A stretch of DNA of 64,000 nucleotides from Pseudomonas sp. G.S.17. GTDB lineage: Bacteria; Pseudomonadota; Gammaproteobacteria; Pseudomonadales; Pseudomonadaceae. Of the stretch, positions 19,653 to 27,539 are shown one piece after another. Position numbers and translations under genes: made by a program. The notes below the pieces were generated by a model. It was not told where the DNA came from. It was given only the letters and a program-made list of their open reading frames with translations, and made no database searches. Every line of letters begins with the position of its first letter. The first letter of the stretch is position 1. The stretch is from positions 496,001 through 560,000 of the forward strand of contig NZ_CP151076.1 of assembly GCF_038096165.1 (NCBI RefSeq), in the 5' to 3' direction.

Positions 19653-20449
19653 GCGCTTCCTCACGTGGTTTGAACTGGTTCAAGGCGCTCAGCGCCAACG
19701 CCGTCGAAGTGGCGGGCTTGCCACATTCGATCAAGGCCGCCGATGGTGTGTTGGGTGATCAGCCGGTGCGTTTTCTGGCCGTGGTGGCCGATGTCGAGAA
19801 TCGCTTCCCTCGGGCGCGCAACGGCGAAGTCGGCCTGCTGGAAGGCTGGGGCCTGGCCAAGGCCGTGGATTCTGCCATCGAACTGGATCGTGACAACGAA
19901 CACAAACGCGCGCTGATTGCCATCGTCGATGTGCCGAGCCAGGCTTACGGTCGACGCGAAGAAGCGCTGGGCATTCATCAAGCGCTGGCGGGCGCAGTGG
20001 ACAGTTATGCCCGCGCACGTCTGGCCGGGCATCCGGTGATTGGCCTGTTGGTGGGCAAAGCCATGTCAGGTGCCTTTTTGGCCCACGGTTATCAGGCCAA
20101 CCGGCTGATTGCCCTGCGCGATCCGGGCGTCATGGTGCATGCCATGGGCAAGGAATCCGCCGCGCGCGTCACCTTGCGCAGCGTCGAGGAGCTGGAAAAA
20201 CTCGCCGCGAGCATTCCGCCCATGGCCTACGACATCGAGAACTTCGCCAGCCTCGGCCTGCTCTGGGAAACCTTGTCGGTGAGCCAGATCGAACAGCCCA
20301 CCGCACAGGATTTGACTCAGGTTCAGGACGTGCTGCGCAGCGCCATCAAAGACGTGCAAACCACCGGCAGCGACTTGCGCAGCCGTCTTGGCGCGAGCAA
20401 TCGCCAGGCGTCGAGCAAAGTGCGCGAATTGCTGCGGGCGCAGTGGTAA
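19649..20449 (+). CDS. mdcE: Malonyl-S-ACP decarboxylase gamma subunit
   Basis: A 266-residue partner of MdcD (YGRREEALGIHQALAGAVDS, VGKAMSGAFLAHGYQANRL). The two subunits share the carboxyltransferase fold and build the active site for malonyl-ACP decarboxylation between them. It starts with ATGA overlap on mdcD and ends immediately before the mdcG ATG. Confidence 0.95.
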   Translation: MSASSRGLNWFKALSANAVEVAGLPHSIKAADGVLGDQPVRFLAVVADVENRFPRARNGEVGLLEGWGLAKAVDSAIELDRDNEHKRALIAIVDVPSQAYGRREEALGIHQALAGAVDSYARARLAGHPVIGLLVGKAMSGAFLAHGYQANRLIALRDPGVMVHAMGKESAARVTLRSVEELEKLAASIPPMAYDIENFASLGLLWETLSVSQIEQPTAQDLTQVQDVLRSAIKDVQTTGSDLRSRLGASNRQASSKVRELLRAQW

Positions 20450-21076
20450 ATGAACGCTGAACGGACGGTGCTGGCCCATGATTTGTTGTGGGGCCTGCCC
20501 GTGTCCGCGCTGGCGGACGACGCGCCGGATTGGGTGATCGAAGCTGCGCGCTTCGGGCATCCGGTTGTGGTGCGCCGGGCATTGGCGCCGGTTGGGCATG
20601 TTGCCGTCGGCGTGCGCGGGCCGCGTCGCGAGCAGCGCTATGCGACGTTCATGGCGCTGGCTGATGTGCAGCGTTGCGTGCGGCCCGAGCAACTGACAGA
20701 TGCGGTCGGCGAAAACGATTGGCCCGCGTTGCAGGCCTTGGCGCAGATCCTCCCGCTGATGAACGCCTTGGGCCTGATCTGGGGCGTCAGCGGCAGTGCC
20801 GGATTCGAACTGGCCAGCGGCATTGCTGCATTGCACGAGCACAGCGATCTGGACTTGATCCTGCGCACCCCGGATTTCGTCAGCCGTGGTTGGGCTGCCG
20901 AGTTGGTGCAAAAGCTGGATGTCGCGGTGTGTCACGTCGACGTGCAACTGCAAACCCCATTCGGGGCAGTCGCCTTGCGCGAATGGGCGGGCGCATCGCG
21001 TCAGGTGTTGCTCAAATCTGCCAGGGGTGCCGAGTTGGTGGCTCAGCCTTGGCTGCTGCAAGAGGTGTGCGCATGA
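20450..21076 (+). CDS. mdcG: Phosphoribosyl-dephospho-CoA transferase (holo-ACP synthase)
   Basis: A 208-residue MdcG with a nucleotidyltransferase-like motif GVSGSAGFELASG followed by HSDLDLILRTP (metal-binding Asp pair). It transfers the prosthetic group made by MdcB onto S25 of MdcC. Start and stop abut mdcE and mdcH (4-bp overlap), consistent with one polycistron. Confidence 0.93.
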   Translation: MNAERTVLAHDLLWGLPVSALADDAPDWVIEAARFGHPVVVRRALAPVGHVAVGVRGPRREQRYATFMALADVQRCVRPEQLTDAVGENDWPALQALAQILPLMNALGLIWGVSGSAGFELASGIAALHEHSDLDLILRTPDFVSRGWAAELVQKLDVAVCHVDVQLQTPFGAVALREWAGASRQVLLKSARGAELVAQPWLLQEVCA

Positions 21077-22008
21077 GCAGCCTTTGGGTGTTCCCCGGTC
21101 AGGGCGCGCAACAAAACGGCATGTTGCAGCAATTGCCCGACGAACAATCCGTACGCCATTGTTTGAGCGAAGCCAGCGCTGCACTGGATGAAGACGTTTT
21201 GCTGCTCGACTCAGAACTGGCGCTGCAATCGACCCGCGCCGTTCAGCTGTGCCTGTTGATCGCTGGCGTGGCCTATGCCCGGATGTTGCAGGCGCAGGGC
21301 TGCGAGCCGGATTACCTGGCAGGGTTGTCCATCGGGGCTTATCCGGCGGCGGTAATAGCGGGTTCGTTGAAGTTCGAAGATGCCGTGCGGCTTGTCGCCT
21401 TGCGCGGCCAGTTGATGCAGGACGCGTATCCCGAAGGCTACGGCATGACCGCGATCATCGGCCTCGATCAACACGCGCTTGAAACATTGATCGCCGAGAT
21501 TCACAGCGCTTCAACGCCGGTTTTTCTGGCGAATCTCAATGCCGACAATCAGTTCGTGATTGCCGGCAGTGTCGAGGCCATGGCCTCGGTGGCGCAGCGG
21601 GCCAAAGCCAGCGGCGCGGCAGCGGCCAAGCGTCTGGCGGTGAGCGTGCCGTCCCACTGCGCGTTGCTCGAACAACCGGCGCAAACCCTGGCGGCGGCGT
21701 TGGCTGACGTCACGGTCAACGCGCCGCGAATTCGTTATCTGAGCGGCACTACCGCGCGGCCGATTCTGAGCGCCGACAAGCTGCGCGATGATCTGGCTTT
21801 CAACATGTGCCGGGTCATCGACTGGCGCAGCACCGTGCAGACCGCTTACGAGCGCGGCGTGCGCCTGCACATCGAATTACCGCCGGGCACCGTGTTGACG
21901 GGGCTGGCGCGCAAAGTGTTCGAACAAGGCACGGCAATCGCCTTTCAAGGCGCTCGCCTGGACAGTCTGGTCGCGCTGTCGCGTGAGGAGGGCCGCCGCA
22001 ACCCATAG
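21073..22008 (+). CDS. mdcH: Malonyl-CoA:ACP malonyltransferase of malonate decarboxylase
   Basis: A 311-residue FabD-like transacylase. The N-terminal WVFPGQGAQQNGM and the nucleophile S86 in AGLSIGAYPAA are visible. MdcH loads malonyl onto holo-MdcC to prime the cycle. The ATG at 21073 overlaps the mdcG stop; a much longer frame upstream (from 20674) is only a shadow of mdcG. Confidence 0.93.
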   Translation: MSSLWVFPGQGAQQNGMLQQLPDEQSVRHCLSEASAALDEDVLLLDSELALQSTRAVQLCLLIAGVAYARMLQAQGCEPDYLAGLSIGAYPAAVIAGSLKFEDAVRLVALRGQLMQDAYPEGYGMTAIIGLDQHALETLIAEIHSASTPVFLANLNADNQFVIAGSVEAMASVAQRAKASGAAAAKRLAVSVPSHCALLEQPAQTLAAALADVTVNAPRIRYLSGTTARPILSADKLRDDLAFNMCRVIDWRSTVQTAYERGVRLHIELPPGTVLTGLARKVFEQGTAIAFQGARLDSLVALSREEGRRNP

Positions 22009-22079
22009 AGAGCGCCCGTGCAGCTGCTACGAAGGACAAAAACAACAACTTCAGCAATGCAAACAGAGGAATAACAATA

Positions 22080-22472
22080 ATGATTATCTACGGTGTGGCG
22101 TTTCTGGCGTTTTGTACGCTGGCAGGTATTTTTATCGGTGAAGTGCTCGGCAAGTTGATCGGCGTGCCCGCGAATGTCGGCGGCGTCGGTATTGCCATGC
22201 TGCTGCTGATCGGGCTTGGCAGTTACCTGAGCAAAAAGGGTCTGTTCAAGGGGAAGACCGAGCAGGGCATCGAGTTCTGGAGTGCAATCTACATCCCCAT
22301 CGTAGTTGCGATGGCTGCGCAGCAAAATGTCTACGGGGCGCTTAAGGGCGGACCTATGGCGATCCTCGCAGGAACATTGGCAGTGGCCATCGCTTTCGCG
22401 CTGGTTCCGGTCCTGACACGCATGGGCAAAGGACAGCCTGAAGTGACCGTCCCCACCAAGACAGTAGGGTGA
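22080..22472 (+). CDS. madL: Malonate transporter subunit MadL
   Basis: A 130-residue membrane protein with four hydrophobic segments (MIIYGVAFLAFCTLAGIFIG at the N-terminus; IEFWSAIYIPIVVAMAAQQN centrally), matching MadL. With MadM it forms a two-component sodium-type malonate importer. AGAGGAA precedes the ATG. It lies 71 bp after mdcH, inside the operon. Confidence 0.93.
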   Translation: MIIYGVAFLAFCTLAGIFIGEVLGKLIGVPANVGGVGIAMLLLIGLGSYLSKKGLFKGKTEQGIEFWSAIYIPIVVAMAAQQNVYGALKGGPMAILAGTLAVAIAFALVPVLTRMGKGQPEVTVPTKTVG

Positions 22473-22477
22473 GCGCC

Positions 22478-23242
22478 ATGTACGAGTCTTTGGTTAAAGT
22501 CGTCAGTAGCTATGGTTTGTTAAGCGGTTTTGCCGTGATTGGCATCACCATGTGGGTGTCTTACTGGATCTCGGACACCTTCACTAAAGGGCGATTGCAT
22601 GGCTCTGCAATCGCCATTCTGTTGGGGTTGGTGTTGTCTTACATTGGCGGTGCAATGACGGGCGGCCAGAAGGGGATTGTCGATTTACCTTTGTTGTCGG
22701 GCATTGGCCTGCTTGGCGGTGCGATGCTGCGGGACTTTGCAATTGTCGCTACCGCGTTCGGCGTCAACGTCAACGAACTCAAGCGTGCGGGGTATGTTGG
22801 CGTGCTGTCGCTGTTCGTCGGCATTGGTATTTCGTTTATCGCCGGGGTCGGGGTTGCCAGTGCTTTCGGCTACACGGATGCGGTCAGCCTGACCACCATC
22901 GGCGCAGGAGCTGTGACTTATATCGTCGGACCAGTCACGGGAGCGGCCATTGGCGCCAGCTCCGAAGTGATGGCTTTGTCGATTGCAGCCGGTTTGATCA
23001 AGGCTATTCTGGTGATGGTCGCAACGCCGTTTGTGGCACCGTTCATTGGCTTGAACAACCCGCGCAGTGCGGTGATCTTTGGTGGCTTGATGGGAACCTC
23101 AAGCGGGGTGGCTGGCGGTCTGGCGGCAACTGACCCTAAATTGGTGCCTTACGGATGCCTGACTGCGGCTTTCTATACCGCACTTGGCTGTCTGCTGGGG
23201 CCTTCGCTATTGTTCATGATCATGCGCGGATTATTCGGCTAG
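22478..23242 (+). CDS. madM: Malonate transporter subunit MadM
   Basis: A 254-residue membrane protein with repeated glycine-rich helices (GGAMTGGQKGIVDLPLLSGI, GPVTGAAIGASSEVMALS), the larger subunit of the MadLM carrier. The ATG at 22478 follows AGGGTG and gives the usual family length; a GTG at 22469 is possible. It is the last gene of the operon. Confidence 0.93.
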   Translation: MYESLVKVVSSYGLLSGFAVIGITMWVSYWISDTFTKGRLHGSAIAILLGLVLSYIGGAMTGGQKGIVDLPLLSGIGLLGGAMLRDFAIVATAFGVNVNELKRAGYVGVLSLFVGIGISFIAGVGVASAFGYTDAVSLTTIGAGAVTYIVGPVTGAAIGASSEVMALSIAAGLIKAILVMVATPFVAPFIGLNNPRSAVIFGGLMGTSSGVAGGLAATDPKLVPYGCLTAAFYTALGCLLGPSLLFMIMRGLFG

Positions 23243-23251
23243 CCAGCCAGT

Positions 23252-23280
23252 CCGCCTTGGTCAGCCATGGGCCAAGGCGG
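23252..23280. terminator. Stem-loop between madM and mdcR
   Basis: Perfect 9-bp arms CCGCCTTGG (23252-23260) and CCAAGGCGG (23272-23280) sit in the 48-bp gap between convergent madM and mdcR. No long T-run follows on either strand, so it may be a weak bidirectional terminator. Confidence 0.5.
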
Positions 23281-23290
23281 TTATCGCGCG

Positions 23291-24208
23291 TCATGACAGC
23301 TGCCGATTGCTGTACATCCGGCATTCCGCGACCAACGCCAGCAGATTAGGGTCTCGCTCGCGGGATTTGAGGAACACCAGGCCGATGTGCTGCTGCATGT
23401 GATAACGCGCCTGCAGCGGGATCAGGCGCACGCGGTTTTCGTAGACGGCCGCGATGCGTCCCGGCAGCAGGGCATAACCCACGCCTGAGCTGACCATGCT
23501 CAGCAGAGTAAAAATGTCGTTAACCTGCATCGCCACTTTCGGTTCAAACCCCGCCCGCTGAAACACCCGCGCGCCATCGCGGTGGGTGGCGAAGCCTTGG
23601 GTGAGGGTGATGAACGTCGCCTCACGCAGATCACTGAGGTCGACTTCGCTGTGTTGCGAAAACGGCGAATCGGCTGGTGCCGCCAGGAAAATGTCGTCGG
23701 AAAACAGCGGCAAGTGCTCGCAATCCGGGTCGTTGACGCTTTCGTCCAGCGACACCAGGATGGCGTCCACTTCCATGTTCTTCAGCTTGTAGAACAGGTC
23801 GATATTCGAGCCCAGAATCAAGTCGATATTCAGCTCGCTGCGGCGGATTTTCAGACCCATGATCAATTGCGGCACAGTCTTGACTGTCAACGAATACAGC
23901 GCGCCCAGCTTGAAACGCGCCGCCGAGAAACCGGCCGCTTGCCGCGTAAGTTCGACAGTGGCGAGCACGTCCTGGATCAGCTTCTGCGCGCGCTCTTCCA
24001 GCACATAGGCGCTTTCCAGCGGCGTCAGATTGCGTCCTTCGTGTTTGAACAGCGGGCAGCGCAAGGCACTTTCCAGAGAATGAATCGCCCTGTGTACGCT
24101 GACATTGCTGGTCTGCAACTCGGCGGCCGCCCGGGCGAGGTTGCCAGTGCGCATGAAGGCCAGGAAAATTTCCAGCTTCTTGAGGGTCAACTCATCGTCG
24201 ATTTGCAT
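23291..24208 (-). CDS. mdcR: LysR-type regulator of malonate decarboxylase genes
   Basis: A 305-residue LysR protein. The winged HTH is N-terminal (LTLKKLEIFLAFMRTGNLAR, SNVSVHRAIHSLE) and the effector-binding domain follows. Location directly behind and convergent with the mdc-mad operon, and the family resemblance to MdcR, support malonate-responsive activation. The start at 24208 (MQIDDEL) fits the family; a longer frame to 24253 exists. Confidence 0.88.
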   Translation of the reverse strand: MQIDDELTLKKLEIFLAFMRTGNLARAAAELQTSNVSVHRAIHSLESALRCPLFKHEGRNLTPLESAYVLEERAQKLIQDVLATVELTRQAAGFSAARFKLGALYSLTVKTVPQLIMGLKIRRSELNIDLILGSNIDLFYKLKNMEVDAILVSLDESVNDPDCEHLPLFSDDIFLAAPADSPFSQHSEVDLSDLREATFITLTQGFATHRDGARVFQRAGFEPKVAMQVNDIFTLLSMVSSGVGYALLPGRIAAVYENRVRLIPLQARYHMQQHIGLVFLKSRERDPNLLALVAECRMYSNRQLS

Positions 24209-24360
24209 GGCTGAGGTTTCTTGTTCGAATGCTAGCGATTGTGCCCAAGTCATGAGCTGCTGGCTGCACTAAATTCCCGGTCGGCGCATGCGCGGGTTGC
24301 GCTGCGGGTGTTTAACCTAGAGCCTTGCGCAGCGATTCTGCTCAGCGAGGTAGTGTGCGG

Positions 24361-24978
24361 ATGTATTACGGAGAAAAATTCAACGCCTGGTCGCATCTGG
24401 TCGGCGCCGTGCTGGCGTTGGTTGGCGCGGTCTGGTTGCTGGTGTATGCGAGTTTGTACGGCGATGTGTGGAAAGTCGTCAGCATGGCGATTTATGGCGC
24501 AACGCTGGTGACCTTGTACAGCGCGTCAACGGTGTACCACAGCGTTCGCGGGCGGGCGAAACAGATCATGCAGAAGGTTGATCACTTTTCGATCTATCTG
24601 CTGATTGCCGGCAGCTACACGCCGTTTTGCCTGGTCACGCTGCGCGGCGCGTGGGGCTGGACGTTGTTCGGCATCGTCTGGGGCCTGGCGATCATCGGCA
24701 TCCTGCAGGAAATCAAACCGCGCTCCGAAGCGCGGGTGATGTCCATCGTCATCTATGCGGTGATGGGCTGGATTGTGCTGGTGGCAGTCAAACCGTTGCT
24801 GGCGGCATTGGGCACAGCAGGCTTTAGCTTCCTGGCAGCGGGCGGCGCGTTGTACACCATCGGCATCATTTTCTTCGCCTATGACACACGCTTTCGCCAT
24901 TGGCACGGGATCTGGCATCTGTTTGTCATCGCCGGAAGCCTGCTGCACTTTGTGGCGATTTGTTTTTATGTGCTTTGA
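24361..24978 (+). CDS. Hemolysin III / YqfA-type membrane protein
   Basis: A 205-residue PAQR-superfamily protein with seven predicted membrane helices. Family motifs are N-terminal EKFNAWSHLVGAVLA, the STVYHS segment, KVDHFSIYLLIAGSYTPF, and C-terminal RFRHWHGIWHLFVIAGSLLHF (metal-ligand His residues). Despite the hemolysin III name its role is uncertain, perhaps in membrane homeostasis. The ATG at 24361 was chosen for length; it is divergent from mdcR. Confidence 0.88.
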   Translation: MYYGEKFNAWSHLVGAVLALVGAVWLLVYASLYGDVWKVVSMAIYGATLVTLYSASTVYHSVRGRAKQIMQKVDHFSIYLLIAGSYTPFCLVTLRGAWGWTLFGIVWGLAIIGILQEIKPRSEARVMSIVIYAVMGWIVLVAVKPLLAALGTAGFSFLAAGGALYTIGIIFFAYDTRFRHWHGIWHLFVIAGSLLHFVAICFYVL

Positions 24979-24992
24979 ATCGCGCAACCGTG

Positions 24993-25045
24993 GGACCGGA
25001 TTCATCCGGGAAAATGCCCTCCCGGCTGAAGCTGGTCCTGCAGTT
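24993..25045. repeat. REP pair of the CCGGCTGAAGC type
   Basis: A degenerate inverted pair (GACCGGATTCATCCGGGAAA, then CCCTCCCGGCTGAAGCTGGTCC) fills the 85-bp gap between the convergent hlyIII-like gene and rsmE. No separate terminator is visible there. Confidence 0.65.
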
Positions 25046-25063
25046 GGCTGCTGGAAGATATTT

Positions 25064-25783
25064 TTAAAAATCCCCCCACAACTGCTGCGCCACGCTCAGC
25101 GCTACGATCGGTGCAGTTTCAGTGCGCAGCACGCGCGGGCCGAGGCGGGCGGCGTGGAAGCCGGCGTCCTTGGCCTGATCGACTTCAGCGTCGTTCAAGC
25201 CGCCTTCCGGGCCGATCAGGAACGCCAGCGAGTTCGGCTTGCTGTGGCTGGTCAGCGGTTCGGCGACCGGGTGCAGCACCAGTTTCAGGTCGGCTTCGGT
25301 ACGTTTGAGCCAGTCGGCCAGCGCCATCGGCGGATGAATCACCGGCACCACTGAACGACCACATTGCTCGCAGGCGCTGATTGCAATCTGTTGCCAATGC
25401 AGCTGACGCTTTTCCGCGCGGTCGTCCTTGAGACGCACTTCGCAGCGCTCGCTGACAATTGGCGTGATCTGCGTGACGCCCAGTTCGGTGGCTTTCTGAA
25501 TCGCCCAGTCCATGCGTTCGCCACGAGACAAACCCTGGCCCAGATGGATCAGCAGCGGGGATTCGGTCTGGCCGGCGAAGGTTTCGTTGAGCTGCACCCG
25601 CACGCGTTTCTTGCCGACTTCCAGCAAGGTGCCGCGAAACTCCTGCCCCGAACCGTCGAACAGTTGCAGCGCATCACCCTCGGCCATGCGCAACACGCGC
25701 CCGATGTAATGCGCCTGGGCTTCAGGCAATTCGTGTTCGCCGAGGCTCAGGGGGGCGTCGATGAAAAAGCGTGACAGTCTCAT
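25064..25783 (-). CDS. rsmE: 16S rRNA (uracil-1498-N3)-methyltransferase
   Basis: A 239-residue RsmE. The N-terminal PUA-like domain starts MRLSRFFIDAPLSLGEHELP. The SPOUT methyltransferase knot is shown by FLIGPEGGLNDAEVDQA and LGPRVLRTETAPIVAL at the C-terminus. It methylates U1498 of 16S rRNA using SAM. The start at 25783 gives the normal length; the frame continues upstream only through REP DNA. Confidence 0.95.
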   Translation of the reverse strand: MRLSRFFIDAPLSLGEHELPEAQAHYIGRVLRMAEGDALQLFDGSGQEFRGTLLEVGKKRVRVQLNETFAGQTESPLLIHLGQGLSRGERMDWAIQKATELGVTQITPIVSERCEVRLKDDRAEKRQLHWQQIAISACEQCGRSVVPVIHPPMALADWLKRTEADLKLVLHPVAEPLTSHSKPNSLAFLIGPEGGLNDAEVDQAKDAGFHAARLGPRVLRTETAPIVALSVAQQLWGDF

Positions 25784-25837
25784 GGTGGGTCTCTGAATGA
25801 TGTGAACGTCTGCGTTATTTGGGTGGCTTTGATGATG

Positions 25838-25907
25838 TTTTCGCGAGCAAGCTCGCTCCCACAAAGGTCAGCTTTTCCTGTGGGAGCGAGCTTGCTCGCG
25901 AAGGCGG
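25838..25907. repeat. REPIN: inverted pair of REP sequences
   Basis: TTTCGCGAGCAAGCTCGCTC followed by CCACA (about 25838-25862) and TGTGGGAGCGAGCTTGCTCG (about 25878 onward) form a near-perfect inverted pair with a short spacer, between rsmE and bioA. It is the same REP family as at 40918-40992. Confidence 0.85.
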
Positions 25908-25921
25908 CGAAGAACTTGCCT

Positions 25922-27328
25922 TTAACCCGGATCACGGAAGTCGGGATGAAAATTCTCGCGCACGGCAACGCTGATGCTGGTACGCGTCGCGATATCAATG
26001 CCTTCGGTCGCCACTTCGGCGAGGAAGTCGATCTGTTCCGGGGTGATCACATACGGCGGCAGGAAATACACCACGCTACCCAGCGGTCGCAACAGCGCGC
26101 CGCGTTCCAGGGCGTGCTGGAAAACTTTCAAACCACGGCGCTCTTGCCACGGATAGGCGGTTTTGGTTGCCTTGTCCTGCACCATTTCGATGGCCACGGC
26201 CATGCCGGTCTGGCGCACTTCGGCCACGTTCGGGTGGTCCGCAAGGTGCGCCGTGGCGGTTTTCATGCGTTGGGCCAAGGCTTTGTTGTTCTCGATGACG
26301 TTGTCCTGCTCGAAGATATCCAGCGTAGCCAATGCCGCCGCACACGCCAGCGGGTTGCCGGTGTAGCTGTGGGAATGCAGGAAGGCCCGCAAGGTTGGAT
26401 AGTCGTCGTAGAACGCGTCGTACACATCATCGGTGGTGATGCAGGCCGCCAACGGCAGATAACCGCCGGTCAACGCCTTGGACAGGCACAGGAAATCCGG
26501 GCGGATGCCGGCCTGTTCGCACGCAAACATGGTGCCGGTGCGACCAAAACCCACGGCGATTTCATCGTGAATCAGATGCACGCCGTAACGGTCGCAGGCA
26601 TCGCGCAGCAGTTTGAGGTAGATCGGGTCGTACATGCGCATGCCGCCCGCGCCCTGGATCAACGGCTCGACGATGACCGCTGCAACCGTGTCATGGTGTT
26701 CGGCGAGGGTTTGTTCCATGGCGGCGAACATGTTGCGCGAGTGTTCTTCCCAGCTCATGCCTTCGGGGCGGTGATAACAGTCGGGGCTCGGCACCTTGAT
26801 GGTGTCCAGCAGCAGCGCCTTGTAGGTTTCGGTGAACAGCGGCACATCGCCCACCGACATCGCGGCCATGGTTTCGCCGTGATAGCTGTTGGTCAGGGTG
26901 ACGAAGCGCTTCTTGTCCGGTTTGCCGCGATTGAGCCAGTAATGAAAGCTCATTTTCAAGGCGACTTCGATGCAGGACGAACCGTTGTCGGAGTAGAAGC
27001 AACGAGTCAGGCCGTCCGGCGTCATTTTGACCAGACGCTCGGAAAGTTCGATCACCGGTTGATGACTGAAACCCGCCAGAATCACGTGCTCCAGCTGGTC
27101 GACCTGATCCTTGATGCGTTGATTGATGCGCGGATTGGCATGGCCGAACACATTGACCCACCAGGAGCTCACGGCGTCCAGGTAACGCTTGCCTTCAAAG
27201 TCCTCCAGCCAGACGCCTTCGCCGCGCTTGATGGGGATCAGCGGCAGGTTTTCGTGATCTTTCATCTGGGTGCAGGGGTGCCACAGGACCGCGAGGTCGC
27301 GTTGCATCCACTGATTATTCAAGCCCAT
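25922..27328 (-). CDS. bioA: Adenosylmethionine-8-amino-7-oxononanoate aminotransferase
   Basis: A 468-residue class III PLP aminotransferase. Visible are the N-terminal VLWHPCTQMKDHEN, SDNGSSCIEVALKMSFHYW, the SAM-site region, and the PLP lysine in CLSKALTGGYLPLAA. BioA makes 7,8-diaminopelargonate from KAPA in biotin synthesis with SAM as amino donor. It is monocistronic here; other bio genes are not in the window. A long reading frame opposite it is a shadow. Confidence 0.95.
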   Translation of the reverse strand: MGLNNQWMQRDLAVLWHPCTQMKDHENLPLIPIKRGEGVWLEDFEGKRYLDAVSSWWVNVFGHANPRINQRIKDQVDQLEHVILAGFSHQPVIELSERLVKMTPDGLTRCFYSDNGSSCIEVALKMSFHYWLNRGKPDKKRFVTLTNSYHGETMAAMSVGDVPLFTETYKALLLDTIKVPSPDCYHRPEGMSWEEHSRNMFAAMEQTLAEHHDTVAAVIVEPLIQGAGGMRMYDPIYLKLLRDACDRYGVHLIHDEIAVGFGRTGTMFACEQAGIRPDFLCLSKALTGGYLPLAACITTDDVYDAFYDDYPTLRAFLHSHSYTGNPLACAAALATLDIFEQDNVIENNKALAQRMKTATAHLADHPNVAEVRQTGMAVAIEMVQDKATKTAYPWQERRGLKVFQHALERGALLRPLGSVVYFLPPYVITPEQIDFLAEVATEGIDIATRTSISVAVRENFHPDFRDPG

Positions 27329-27539
27329 TGGTTATCTCCGAGTGACGGCTCGCATGGCGCGAGGACGAACAATCGCGCAAGCCTATGCAATGCCCGGCTG
27401 CGGGACAACCTCTTGTGCGTAATGGCCTCGTGCTTAGAGCGCTGGCAGGCCCGCAATGGCTGGCGTATCCTTCGCGGCTCTTCGACGTCTCGGGCTTGGT
27501 TTTCCGAAACTTCCTACGTTTTATTTCGGAGTTCGCTGA